The notes beneath the pieces were generated by a model. It was not told the origin of the DNA, ran no database searches, and was given only the letters and a program-made list of their open reading frames with translations. Positions 1 through 6,731 of a stretch of 10,363 nt of DNA are shown here, piece by piece. This DNA comes from Verrucomicrobiales bacterium (lineage in GTDB: Bacteria; Verrucomicrobiota; Verrucomicrobiia; Verrucomicrobiales; DEV007). The stretch covers positions 1-10,363 of the forward strand of contig JAKISY010000132.1 of the NCBI GenBank assembly GCA_021648365.1, given 5' to 3'. The stretch's first letter is position 1. Each line of letters starts with the position of its first letter. The position numbers were made by a program, and so were the translations under genes.

Positions 1-149
1 AACATCACATCCCACGATCCCTTTTTTGGTTGTAATACAACCGCCGAACCTAGTCGCGTTATAAAAACCTTGTCAGAATCAAAGCGAAACTCTTTGGGCA
101 AACGTACCGCTTGGCTACATCCATTGGGAAATATTTTTGCAGTCACCAT
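1..149 (-). CDS. vapB: VapB-type antitoxin (AbrB/MazE fold), 3' end off the window
   Basis: Reading leftward from the ATG at 149 gives 49 residues without a stop before the window edge. The start MVTAKIFPNG followed by SQAVRLPKEFRF is the classic VapB signature (TAKIF-NG-SQAVRLPKEFRF), and the AVVLQPK stretch at residues 36-42 is the usual second half of the swapped-hairpin AbrB DNA-binding domain. VapB proteins are about 75-85 residues, so roughly the last 30, which would bind the toxin, lie outside. In this family the antitoxin neutralises a PIN-domain RNase (VapC) and represses its own promoter. A vapC gene is expected immediately downstream, beyond base 1, but is not visible. An in-frame ATG at 167 is less likely as the start, because it would add six residues not typical of the family and would overlap the -10 box. 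Family call is firm; toxin partner is inferred. Confidence 0.88.
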   Translation of the reverse strand, partial: MVTAKIFPNGCSQAVRLPKEFRFDSDKVFITRLGSAVVLQPKKGSWDVM

Positions 150-184
150 GAATAGAGTATATACCATCGATAGATACCCATCAA
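149..184 (-). promoter_or_regulatory. sigma-70-like promoter of vapB, predicted leaderless
   Basis: On the minus strand TTGATG (184-179) and TATACT (161-156) are separated by exactly 17 bases, a near-consensus sigma-70 pair. Counting 6-8 bases past the -10 box puts the transcription start at about 149, which is the A of the vapB ATG. No Shine-Dalgarno sequence lies between box and start codon, so the message is probably leaderless. VapB normally binds its own promoter region, but no obvious operator palindrome is visible here. Confidence 0.65.
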
Positions 185-226
185 GAATTGCCTTCAATGA
201 TCGCGGCTCTCACCAGCCCACGTAAG

Positions 227-271
227 AAAAACGAGGGCGCGTCGCACAAACTGGGCGCGCCCTCAATTTTT
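227..271. terminator. bidirectional intrinsic terminator
   Basis: GAGGGCGCG (233-241) pairs perfectly with CGCGCCCTC (256-264), a 9-bp GC-rich stem that can extend by one G-T and one C-G pair. It is followed on the plus strand by AATTTTTATA. On the minus strand the same stem is followed by GTTTTTCTTAC, so it can stop transcription from both sides. It lies between the vapB promoter and the degraded region 263-751, and would insulate vapB from readthrough. Confidence 0.8.
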
Positions 272-384
272 ATAGCGCAGTATAACACGATCCTCTACAC
301 GTCGCCTTTCAACAACCTCCCCCCAAATGATCACAGCACGCAAAACTTTGCCCGAGAGGTCGTAGCTCTTATAAAGTTATGATG
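263..384 (-). pseudogene. possible C-terminal remnant of an unidentified gene
   Basis: Between a TAA near 384 and a TGA at 265-263, one minus-strand frame reads about 37 residues including YDLSGKVLRAVIIWGEVVE and ending DRVILRYKN. It has no ATG. The alternating hydrophobic and charged pattern looks like the final beta strands of a real protein, and its stop codon sits inside the terminator stem at 256-264, a common place for a gene end. I do not recognise the family. It could also be a chance open frame. If it is a remnant, the rest of the gene is missing or out of frame, since the frame closes at 384. Confidence 0.25.
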
Positions 385-400
385 AAAGCGGCTACTTTTT

Positions 401-751
401 ATGATGAGAGCGTGGCAATCTAGCAAAAAAGCCTGCATGATGGCCGAAGTCCGCGTAAAAGGAGAAATCACACCTGGAGATGGATCAGTGAAACTGCACG
501 CTTTCGATGCATCGGGTAAGTTGGTTGCTTCAAGAAAGAGGCCATCGAGCACCAACCTCAAAGGCTCGAGCTCTTATGTGAGCAATCCCCAAATTGCAGA
601 CGAGCGCTGGCACCCCGTCTTCTTCGCTCTCGATGGAGATTTGGACTAAAAAAATTACCCCACCTACGTTATCACCTTTCATTTTGATGGAAAAACGACT
701 GCCCTGGTGAAAAGCTCGGTAGGCGCCAACCTAGATTACCCGGGGAAATAA
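401..751 (+). pseudogene. uncharacterised protein fragment interrupted by an in-frame TAA
   Basis: From the ATG at 401 the frame runs 82 residues to a TAA at 647-649. The same frame then continues for another 33 sense codons to a second TAA at 749-751. Residues before the stop (VRVKGEITPGDGSVKLHAFD, then ERWHPVFFALDGDLD) and after it (NYPTYVITFHFDGK, then TALVKSSVGANLDYPGK) look like one continuous beta-rich domain, so the TAA is probably a point mutation of a sense codon or a sequencing error in the A-run at 648-654. No ribosome site precedes 401, and the frame closes at 383-385, so the N-terminal part seems to be missing too. I do not recognise the family. It resembles the C-terminal end of a larger exported protein. 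Confidence 0.45.
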
Positions 752-828
752 AATACCCCTTGAGTAAGCAGACACCGCAAATGCTCCCGCTCGACACCCT
801 CATCCCCCTTCTTTTATCCGTGTCAATC

Positions 829-856
829 TTGCTTATTTGCCTTAGGGTAGTATCAT
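829..856 (+). promoter_or_regulatory. candidate promoter for the PHP-domain gene
   Basis: TTGCTT (829-834) and TATCAT (851-856) are 16 bases apart and lie 72 bases upstream of the ATG at 928. The match to sigma-70 consensus is moderate. Otherwise the gap 752-927 shows only pyrimidine-rich sequence and no Shine-Dalgarno before 928. Confidence 0.35.
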
Positions 857-927
857 CCGGCTGTCTCCCCCGCATTCGCGTGGTCGGCTGTGATTTATTT
901 CCACTCATCAATTTCCCCCTTCCCCAC

Positions 928-2157
928 ATGAAACTCATCACGCTATCTAGCCTGCTACTCGCCATCATCTCCCTCACTCCAAGTATCGCCTCCGGCCAAA
1001 ACTGGTATCGTGGCAATACCCACACCCACTCCCTCTGGAGCGACGGCAATGATTTCCCCGAGATGATCAGCGAATGGTATCTGAAAAACGGTTACGATTT
1101 CATGGCGCTGAGCGATCACAACATCCTCGCTGATAGCGAAAAATGGGTCTCTCTCGACTACATCCTCAAACGCCAGAAAGGGGACGGCACAGGAGCGATG
1201 GAAAAATACCTCGCCCGCTACGCCGGCACCGACTGGATCGAAACTCGCGACCACAAAGGAAAAAAAGAAGTCCGCCTCAAGAAACTGGAAGAATACCGCT
1301 CCTTGTTCGAAAAACGTGGTGAATTTTTGATCCTCAAAGCCGAAGAGATCACCACCAATTTTGAAAAAAAGGCCATCCACATCAACGCCGTGAACATCCA
1401 GCAAGTCCTGCCCCCACTGGCTGGCGATTCTGTACGCGATACCATGCGCATTAACCTGCAAGCCGTCGCCAAGCAAGAAACCGCAACGGGAGAGCCCATC
1501 CTCACCCACCTCAACCACCCCAACTTTCGCTGGTCCATCACCGCCGAGGATCTGGCCTATGTCATTGAGGAGAAATTTTTTGAAGTTTACAACGGCCACC
1601 CCGGCATCAACCATCATGGTGATAAAACCCGCCCCGGTGATGAAAAAATATGGGACATCGCCAATACCATCCGCATTGCAGAATTGAAACAGCCTCCCCT
1701 CTTCGCAGTCGCTACCGATGACTCGCACAACTACCACGGCGGACCTAACACACCAGGTCGCGGTTGGGTCATGGTTCGGGCAAAAAAACTCGACCCCAAA
1801 GCCCTAATAACCGCCATGCGCAAGGGAGATTTTTACGCCAGCTCGGGGGTTTATTTGGATAAAATTTCATGGAACAAAGAAACCCACGAAATCACTTTTG
1901 AAATCCAAGCCGACGGCGACAGCACTTTCACCTCCGAGCTGATCGGCACCCGCAAGAACTACCAAGCCAATGCCGCTAATGGCAAAACCGGCATCGGTGA
2001 AACTCTCGCCACGCAAAAAGGCCGCTCGATCACCTTCCCCGTTCCGCAAGATGTGCTCTACGCCCGCATTACCATCACTTCCAGCAAAGCAGCCACCAAT
2101 CCCTCATTCGACGGACAGAAAAAACAAGCCTGGACCCAGCCGGTGGGGTGGCGGTAA
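928..2157 (+). CDS. secreted PHP-domain metal-dependent hydrolase
   Basis: A 409-residue protein with a Sec signal peptide (residues 1-22, hydrophobic core LSSLLLAIISL, cut probably after ASG or IAS). The mature part begins with the PHP hallmark GNTHTHSLWSDG: H32 and H34 bind metal, followed by SDHN at 62-65, KAEE at 137-140, H151, HLNHPN at 194-199 and DDSH at 264-267, which together make a full metal site. PHP enzymes are usually phosphoesterases, but exported PVC and Bacteroidota members have no agreed substrate. Residues 330-409 form a beta-rich tail. ATG 928 is preferred because it directly precedes the signal peptide. The frame stays open upstream to a TTG at 760 and includes an ATG at 781, which would add a second hydrophobic stretch. 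There is no Shine-Dalgarno. The next gene starts 80 bases downstream on the same strand, so the two may be co-transcribed unless the hairpin at 2170-2199 stops transcription. Confidence 0.85.
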   Translation: MKLITLSSLLLAIISLTPSIASGQNWYRGNTHTHSLWSDGNDFPEMISEWYLKNGYDFMALSDHNILADSEKWVSLDYILKRQKGDGTGAMEKYLARYAGTDWIETRDHKGKKEVRLKKLEEYRSLFEKRGEFLILKAEEITTNFEKKAIHINAVNIQQVLPPLAGDSVRDTMRINLQAVAKQETATGEPILTHLNHPNFRWSITAEDLAYVIEEKFFEVYNGHPGINHHGDKTRPGDEKIWDIANTIRIAELKQPPLFAVATDDSHNYHGGPNTPGRGWVMVRAKKLDPKALITAMRKGDFYASSGVYLDKISWNKETHEITFEIQADGDSTFTSELIGTRKNYQANAANGKTGIGETLATQKGRSITFPVPQDVLYARITITSSKAATNPSFDGQKKQAWTQPVGWR

Positions 2158-2169
2158 AAACCTCTCCCT

Positions 2170-2199
2170 GTAGCCTGGGCTTCCAGCCCGTGGATTTTT
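2170..2199 (+). repeat. GTAG-headed REP-like hairpin, possibly acting as a terminator
   Basis: GTAG (2170-2173) precedes an imperfect palindrome with GGGCT (2177-2181) pairing to AGCCC (2185-2189) around a TCC loop, then GTGGATTTTT. A GTAG or GGAG tetranucleotide 5' of a hairpin is the known mark of REP sequences moved by RAYT (TnpA-REP) transposases. The T-run ends five bases past the stem, so weak termination after the PHP gene is also possible. A second element with the same head lies at 9399-9421. Confidence 0.5.
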
Positions 2200-2237
2200 C
2201 AATTACCCACCGATACGACATTCCTTCACTCAAAATC

Positions 2238-5200
2238 ATGCCCTCCAAATATTCATCTACATTTGGCTTCCCCAGCATCTCAAGCACCTTCTCCTATCTG
2301 GCCCTGTTGTTGTTTATTTCCGCTGTTGCCCAGCTCTCATTTGCAGGCGAAAAAACCCTCTACAAAACTCTCCCGAGTACTGATAAGTCCAAACACCCCG
2401 ACCTCTCTTTTTCACTCACCTTTGATGGTAAATCCGTCGCCGCCGATCACACTCTTGGCAATCCCGACAGCTTCACCTTCGGCGACGGTAATTTAGAGTT
2501 CCGCATCGTGCCGGGATTTGACAATCAAAACGCCTTCAGTCGTGACCCCGAAGAAAAGCTCCACTACCCTGTAGCTAAAAACATCGACCATCGTCAAGGC
2601 ACGATGATTTTCTGGATCATGGCGCAGGACTACGATCCGGGATCGGTCAGTGTCAGTGATCCTGTCAAAACCCACAAACCCTACCTTTTTGCCCGCTTTT
2701 ATCAGGAAAAAAAATGGGTAACCCTTTTCTTTTATCAATATTACACCAGCCCCACCGCCAATTTTTATTGGCAGAATTCTGAGGCCGACAAAGGAGTCAG
2801 CACTATCGCATCAGCTCCACTAACCGAAATCAAAGCAGGGCAGTGGTTCCAACTCGCCGCCACTTGGGACCAAAAGGAAATCAAAGTTTACTTGAACGGC
2901 AAATTCCAATCAACTGCGCCACTCCCCGAGGTCGCCGCAGAAACCCAAAACCTCATTCCCGAAGCCAAGCGCTCTTGGTTAGGCGTGCGTCAAATGATGT
3001 GGGACGGGGCCGAGGAGTCGGGAAAGACCGCCATCGACGACATCACTATTTACCAACGCCCGCTCACCGCACTGGAAATCAAACGCCAATACCACGCCCT
3101 TGTCGATTCGGTCGATTTTGTCGACTTACCACCCTTCGACATCAGCATTGACGGCGTTGACGACGGTAAAGGACCACTCGATCGCCTCAACCTTTCTCTG
3201 AACCTCACCTCACTGCCTCCAAAATGGCGCGAAGAAGTGACCCAGAAAAAACTCAAACTCCATTACCAAATCACCTTGCCTGACAAGTCCAAACAAAGCG
3301 GTGACTGGGAACTCTCCAAACTCAAGGATCACCGGATATTCAATAAAATCTCTCAAGCCGGCAATTACCAACTCGATCTCACTCTCACTAATAAAAAAGG
3401 GGAAGAGAAAAAGCTCAGCCAAAAATTTCAGCGCCCCGACACCGAGTGGTTTGGCAACACTCTCGGCTTGGAAGACCGCGTCCCTACACCGTGGACTGAG
3501 CTTAGCATTAATGATAAAAATATCGTCAAAATGTGGGGCAGGGAATACCATTTCGGTGACTCCCCTCTCCCTGATAAGATTCTCCATCAGGGAGAATCAT
3601 TACTCAAATCGGGCCCCAAGCTGCTAATCAAAACTCCCTCCGGCGAAGCCTCGATCAAATACACCCGCAATTCCATCACCCAAAAAACCACCTTCATCGA
3701 AATCAAAGGCAGCGGTAAAGCCGCCGATTTCACCCTCGACTGGACCACCCGCATCGAGTTCGATGGTATGATCCTCTTTAATTACACCATCAAGGGCAAA
3801 CCCACCATCGAGTCAATGAAGCTCGTTTGGGATGTGGCTGCCGAGTATTCCAAATACCTACTCACCCCATTACTCAAAACGAGTAGTGACGGCACTTATT
3901 CATTTCCGCTCAATCTCAATGACCGCAGCAATGTTTCCCAACTGTGGCTGACTTCGGAGAAAAAAGGTTTCTGCTGGACGCTCGAACACGATGCCAACTG
4001 GATTCACAACAAGGGTGAACACCCCCTGCGCATCACTGTCGACGCAGATACCAAACAAGCTCACTGTGAAGTCGAGATGATCGCCCACCGCACCCAGCTT
4101 CCAGAGAACGTGCCATACCATGCGATATTCATCGCCACCCCATCACGCCCTTTACCGAAACGTTCACGCACTTATCGCCTCGGCAGTGGCGGCAGCGTGA
4201 AATACAAAAACCTCGACACCGCCCTCGTCTCCCATCAGGGAGCAGGACTGAACTCCGTATTCACCTTCAAACCCGACAGTGATTTTGGCGATTACATGGA
4301 CATCCTCGCCGCGCGTAAATGGACTCCCAAACCACTCGCGAAAATGGATCGCCTCGCTTTTTACGGCGGAGCCACCGCGTTGAACAACCACGAACCCGAA
4401 GGTATCTATTTTGGTCGTTACTGGGAATTGCCCGGCGGCCCGATCGTGCCCTTCCACGACAAACGCAAACACCACGAGATCAAATGTCTGCAAACCAATA
4501 CCTGTCCACACACCAGCTACAGCGATTACATCCTGAATAATATCAAGCAGCTATTTGATCACCCCAAACAACGAGTCAGTGCCATCTACTATGATCTATC
4601 CGGCAATACTGCCTGCTCGAACGCCCTGCATGGTTGTGCTTTCAAGGATCGCTTCGGACGTCCCATTCAGCGCATGATTTTACTCGGCCTGCGCAAACAC
4701 CTACGCCGCACGATGCAGTATTGCCACCAACGCGGTCGCGACACCATTTATCACGCCCATTCCTATTACAATCCCGTCTGCCACAGTTTCGCCGACTACT
4801 GGTGCCCCGGCGAGCAATACGCCTCGACGATGCTGCGCAAAAAAAGCCCCTACGTCTATAACGATGACATCCCCGACGCGGTGTTTCGCAGTGAAATCAA
4901 TATGCATATACGCGGCAGCGGCATTTTATTTCTCCCCAACCTAAGCCGGGCAGATAAAAACTACGGCACCACTGAACAGACCGAAGCCATGCTCACCAAA
5001 CTGCTACTCAACGATGTGCCCCTTGCCATTGCCTTCTGCGATGGAGCCGTCATCGACCGCTGGTGGGGCATCGCACTCAGATACGATCTCGATGAAGCCA
5101 CGATACATTTCCACGACCAGCAAAAAGAAATCACCAGCGACAACCCGTCCATCAAAATCAGCTATTACTCCTGCAAAGACGGACGCACTTTGATCATCGC

Positions 5201-5372
5201 CGGAAACGTCTCAAAAAAATCTCAACCAGCTCAAATCGATCTCGGACAATTCAAACAAAATACCCTGACTTTGGAATATGTGAAAACCTCCATCACCCCC
5301 AACGATAAGGGATTTAAAATCAAACTCCCCGCGCGTGCTTTTGCCGTAATTGGCCTAGCTGCTGCGGAGTAA
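2238..5372 (+). CDS. secreted LamG and DUF6067-like glycoside-hydrolase-type protein
   Basis: A 1044-residue protein. Residues 1-36 form a signal peptide with a long serine-rich n-region, hydrophobic core LALLLFISAVA and likely cleavage at SFA/GE. About 55-290 is a LamG/concanavalin-like jelly roll (SFSLTFDGK, WFQLAATWDQKEIKVYLNGK, closing AIDDITIYQRPLTALEI), probably glycan-binding. After a linker domain comes a catalytic-type region starting WFGN (404-407), PTPWTEL (P418, W419) and WGREY (433-437). That pattern resembles DUF6067, a glycoside-hydrolase-like family common in PVC bacteria (from memory, not searched). A probable barrel follows with IYYDLSG (783-789) and WCPGEQY (855-861), where D786 and E859 are candidate acid residues, then a C-terminal beta sandwich from about 970. 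The frame stays open upstream to a GTG at 2148, but that would place sequence before the signal peptide and overlap the PHP gene. No Shine-Dalgarno precedes 2238. Substrate unknown. Confidence 0.75.
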   Translation: MPSKYSSTFGFPSISSTFSYLALLLFISAVAQLSFAGEKTLYKTLPSTDKSKHPDLSFSLTFDGKSVAADHTLGNPDSFTFGDGNLEFRIVPGFDNQNAFSRDPEEKLHYPVAKNIDHRQGTMIFWIMAQDYDPGSVSVSDPVKTHKPYLFARFYQEKKWVTLFFYQYYTSPTANFYWQNSEADKGVSTIASAPLTEIKAGQWFQLAATWDQKEIKVYLNGKFQSTAPLPEVAAETQNLIPEAKRSWLGVRQMMWDGAEESGKTAIDDITIYQRPLTALEIKRQYHALVDSVDFVDLPPFDISIDGVDDGKGPLDRLNLSLNLTSLPPKWREEVTQKKLKLHYQITLPDKSKQSGDWELSKLKDHRIFNKISQAGNYQLDLTLTNKKGEEKKLSQKFQRPDTEWFGNTLGLEDRVPTPWTELSINDKNIVKMWGREYHFGDSPLPDKILHQGESLLKSGPKLLIKTPSGEASIKYTRNSITQKTTFIEIKGSGKAADFTLDWTTRIEFDGMILFNYTIKGKPTIESMKLVWDVAAEYSKYLLTPLLKTSSDGTYSFPLNLNDRSNVSQLWLTSEKKGFCWTLEHDANWIHNKGEHPLRITVDADTKQAHCEVEMIAHRTQLPENVPYHAIFIATPSRPLPKRSRTYRLGSGGSVKYKNLDTALVSHQGAGLNSVFTFKPDSDFGDYMDILAARKWTPKPLAKMDRLAFYGGATALNNHEPEGIYFGRYWELPGGPIVPFHDKRKHHEIKCLQTNTCPHTSYSDYILNNIKQLFDHPKQRVSAIYYDLSGNTACSNALHGCAFKDRFGRPIQRMILLGLRKHLRRTMQYCHQRGRDTIYHAHSYYNPVCHSFADYWCPGEQYASTMLRKKSPYVYNDDIPDAVFRSEINMHIRGSGILFLPNLSRADKNYGTTEQTEAMLTKLLLNDVPLAIAFCDGAVIDRWWGIALRYDLDEATIHFHDQQKEITSDNPSIKISYYSCKDGRTLIIAGNVSKKSQPAQIDLGQFKQNTLTLEYVKTSITPNDKGFKIKLPARAFAVIGLAAAE

Positions 5373-5452
5373 AACTTTTCGGCTTATTTTTTTACGCTAT
5401 GTGGAGGAATAGATTTCGTCTTGCCTGCGCCGAGCGCCATCCCCTCTGCCAC

Positions 5453-5485
5453 ACTTTGCAAAGTCACACTTAACACGCGATCGCG
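5453..5485. other. two perfect palindromes in a convergent gap
   Basis: ACTTTGCAAAGT (5453-5464) and CGCGATCGCG (5476-5485) are both exact palindromes, lying between the end of the LamG gene (5372) and the end of kbl (5490). Neither is followed by a T-run, so they are not standard terminators. They could be protein-binding sites or chance. The rest of 5373-5489 shows only a weak AT-rich stretch (seven Ts around 5388) that may help end the LamG gene transcript. Confidence 0.3.
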
Positions 5486-5489
5486 GCTC

Positions 5490-6692
5490 TCACCAACCCA
5501 CTTCTGCCCGAACTTTCACAAAGGCCTGCACAGCTTCCTCCAGATCTGCCTCGCTGTGCCCAGCAGATACCTGAGTCCTGATCCTTGCCGCACCTTGTGC
5601 CACTACAGGATAGAAAAAACCAATCGCATAAACCCCATTATCTAATAATTTTGCTGACGCAGCCTGCGCGACTTTAGCATCACCCAACATGATTGGCACA
5701 ATCGGATGCGGTTCATCCATACCCGGAATAGAAAAACCCTCTTCCGTTAAACGGCGACGAAAATAAGCAGTGTTCGACCACAAGCGGTCTCGACGTTCGG
5801 TCGAAGCGGATAATATCTGCAGAGCCTTGAGCGACCCTCCACAGATCGCCGGAGCCAAGGAGTTCGAAAACAAATAGGGCCTCGCCCGCTGCCGAAGTAG
5901 TTCGATGATCTCTTTGCGACCACTCACATAACCACCGCTCGCACCACCAAGAGCCTTGCCAAAAGTTCCCGTCAGGATATCCACCCGATCGATGCAGTCA
6001 CGGAATTCATGAGTGCCGCGCCCCGTTTGACCCATGAATCCTGTCGCATGACAATCATCCACCATCACCAAAGCTTCGTATTTTTCTGCCAAATCACAAA
6101 TCCCCCCCAAATGCGCAATCGTGCCATTCATGCTGAACACACCATCTGTCGCAATCATGATCCTGCCACTGCCCACATCAGCTCGCGCCTGCTTCAATTG
6201 CTCTTCTAGGGCATCCAAATCATTATTGGCATAACGATAGCGTTTAGCTTTGCACAGCCGAATTCCATCAATGATGCTAGCGTGATTGAGCGCATCACTG
6301 ACAATCGCATCGTCAGCAGTCAAAAGTGGCTCAAACACCGCACCATTTGCATCAAAACACGCAGCAAAAAGGATCGTATCCTCCATACCCAAAAACTGCG
6401 ACACCTCCACCTCTAGCTGCTCGTGGATTTCCTGTTTGCCACAAATAAAACGCACCGAAGACAAACCATAACCCCATTGCTGCATCGCCTCCGACGCAGC
6501 TTTGACAATGTCTTCATTATCCGATAAACCCAGATAATTATTGGCACACATATTGATCACCTCACGACCACCCTCAGCCAAAACAATCCGTGCAGACTGC
6601 GGACTAGCAATCGTACGTTCACTCTTCCACAGTCCACTCTCGCGGATCTCTTCTAAAGTAGCCCCTAAACTCTCCTTAACCTGCTGATACAT
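5490..6692 (-). CDS. kbl: 2-amino-3-ketobutyrate CoA ligase (glycine C-acetyltransferase)
   Basis: A 400-residue PLP enzyme, the second step of threonine breakdown: it cleaves 2-amino-3-ketobutyrate with CoA into glycine and acetyl-CoA. Length matches E. coli Kbl (398). Family marks of the alpha-oxoamine synthases are all present: MCANNYLGLSDN near residue 48, NHASIIDGIR at 136-145, MVDDCHATGF at 210-219 with the ring-stacking H215, and TGTFGKALGGASGG with the PLP lysine at K246. The start at 6692 gives MYQQVKESLGATLEEI, as in known Kbl proteins. A TTG at 6707 is in frame, lies inside the tandem repeat and is less likely. The only good Shine-Dalgarno, GGGAGG at 6731-6726, is about 33 bases upstream, separated by a repeat. 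It lies 39 bases after the tdh stop, so the two form an operon. Cytoplasmic. Confidence 0.95.
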   Translation of the reverse strand: MYQQVKESLGATLEEIRESGLWKSERTIASPQSARIVLAEGGREVINMCANNYLGLSDNEDIVKAASEAMQQWGYGLSSVRFICGKQEIHEQLEVEVSQFLGMEDTILFAACFDANGAVFEPLLTADDAIVSDALNHASIIDGIRLCKAKRYRYANNDLDALEEQLKQARADVGSGRIMIATDGVFSMNGTIAHLGGICDLAEKYEALVMVDDCHATGFMGQTGRGTHEFRDCIDRVDILTGTFGKALGGASGGYVSGRKEIIELLRQRARPYLFSNSLAPAICGGSLKALQILSASTERRDRLWSNTAYFRRRLTEEGFSIPGMDEPHPIVPIMLGDAKVAQAASAKLLDNGVYAIGFFYPVVAQGAARIRTQVSAGHSEADLEEAVQAFVKVRAEVGW

Positions 6693-6698
6693 AATTTT

Positions 6699-6731
6699 AC
6701 ACTTCAAACTTCACACTTCAAACTTCCTCCC
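6699..6731 (-). repeat. 14-bp perfect tandem repeat between kbl Shine-Dalgarno and start
   Basis: On the minus strand, GGGAGGA (6731-6725) directly follows the tdh stop. Two identical copies of GAAGTTTGAAGTGT (6726-6713 and 6712-6699) come next, then AAAATT and the kbl ATG at 6692. Each copy is itself two related 7-mers, GAAGTTT and GAAGTGT. Without the 28 repeat bases the Shine-Dalgarno would sit at a standard spacing of about 7 bases, so copy number could tune kbl translation. Confidence 0.75.

Noticed and set aside
272..400. tRNA or small structured RNA
   Set aside because: No cloverleaf arms or TTC-like loop could be paired on either strand; only AT-rich and scattered sequence is seen.
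760..927. Upstream TTG/ATG start for the PHP protein giving an extra 49-56 residues
   Set aside because: The extension would put another hydrophobic stretch in front of a clean signal peptide. The cysteine in VVSSGC does not fit a lipobox well, and the codon pattern is not gene-like.
955..1737. Long 260-residue minus-strand open frame across the PHP gene
   Set aside because: It is antisense to a protein with complete family motifs. Its own translation has no recognisable domain and reflects the codon bias of the real gene.
2148..2237. GTG start for the LamG protein overlapping the end of the PHP gene
   Set aside because: It would translate through the REP-like hairpin and place 30 unrelated residues ahead of the signal peptide.
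5453..5485. Terminator for kbl from the two palindromes
   Set aside because: Neither palindrome has a loop or a following T-run on the minus strand.
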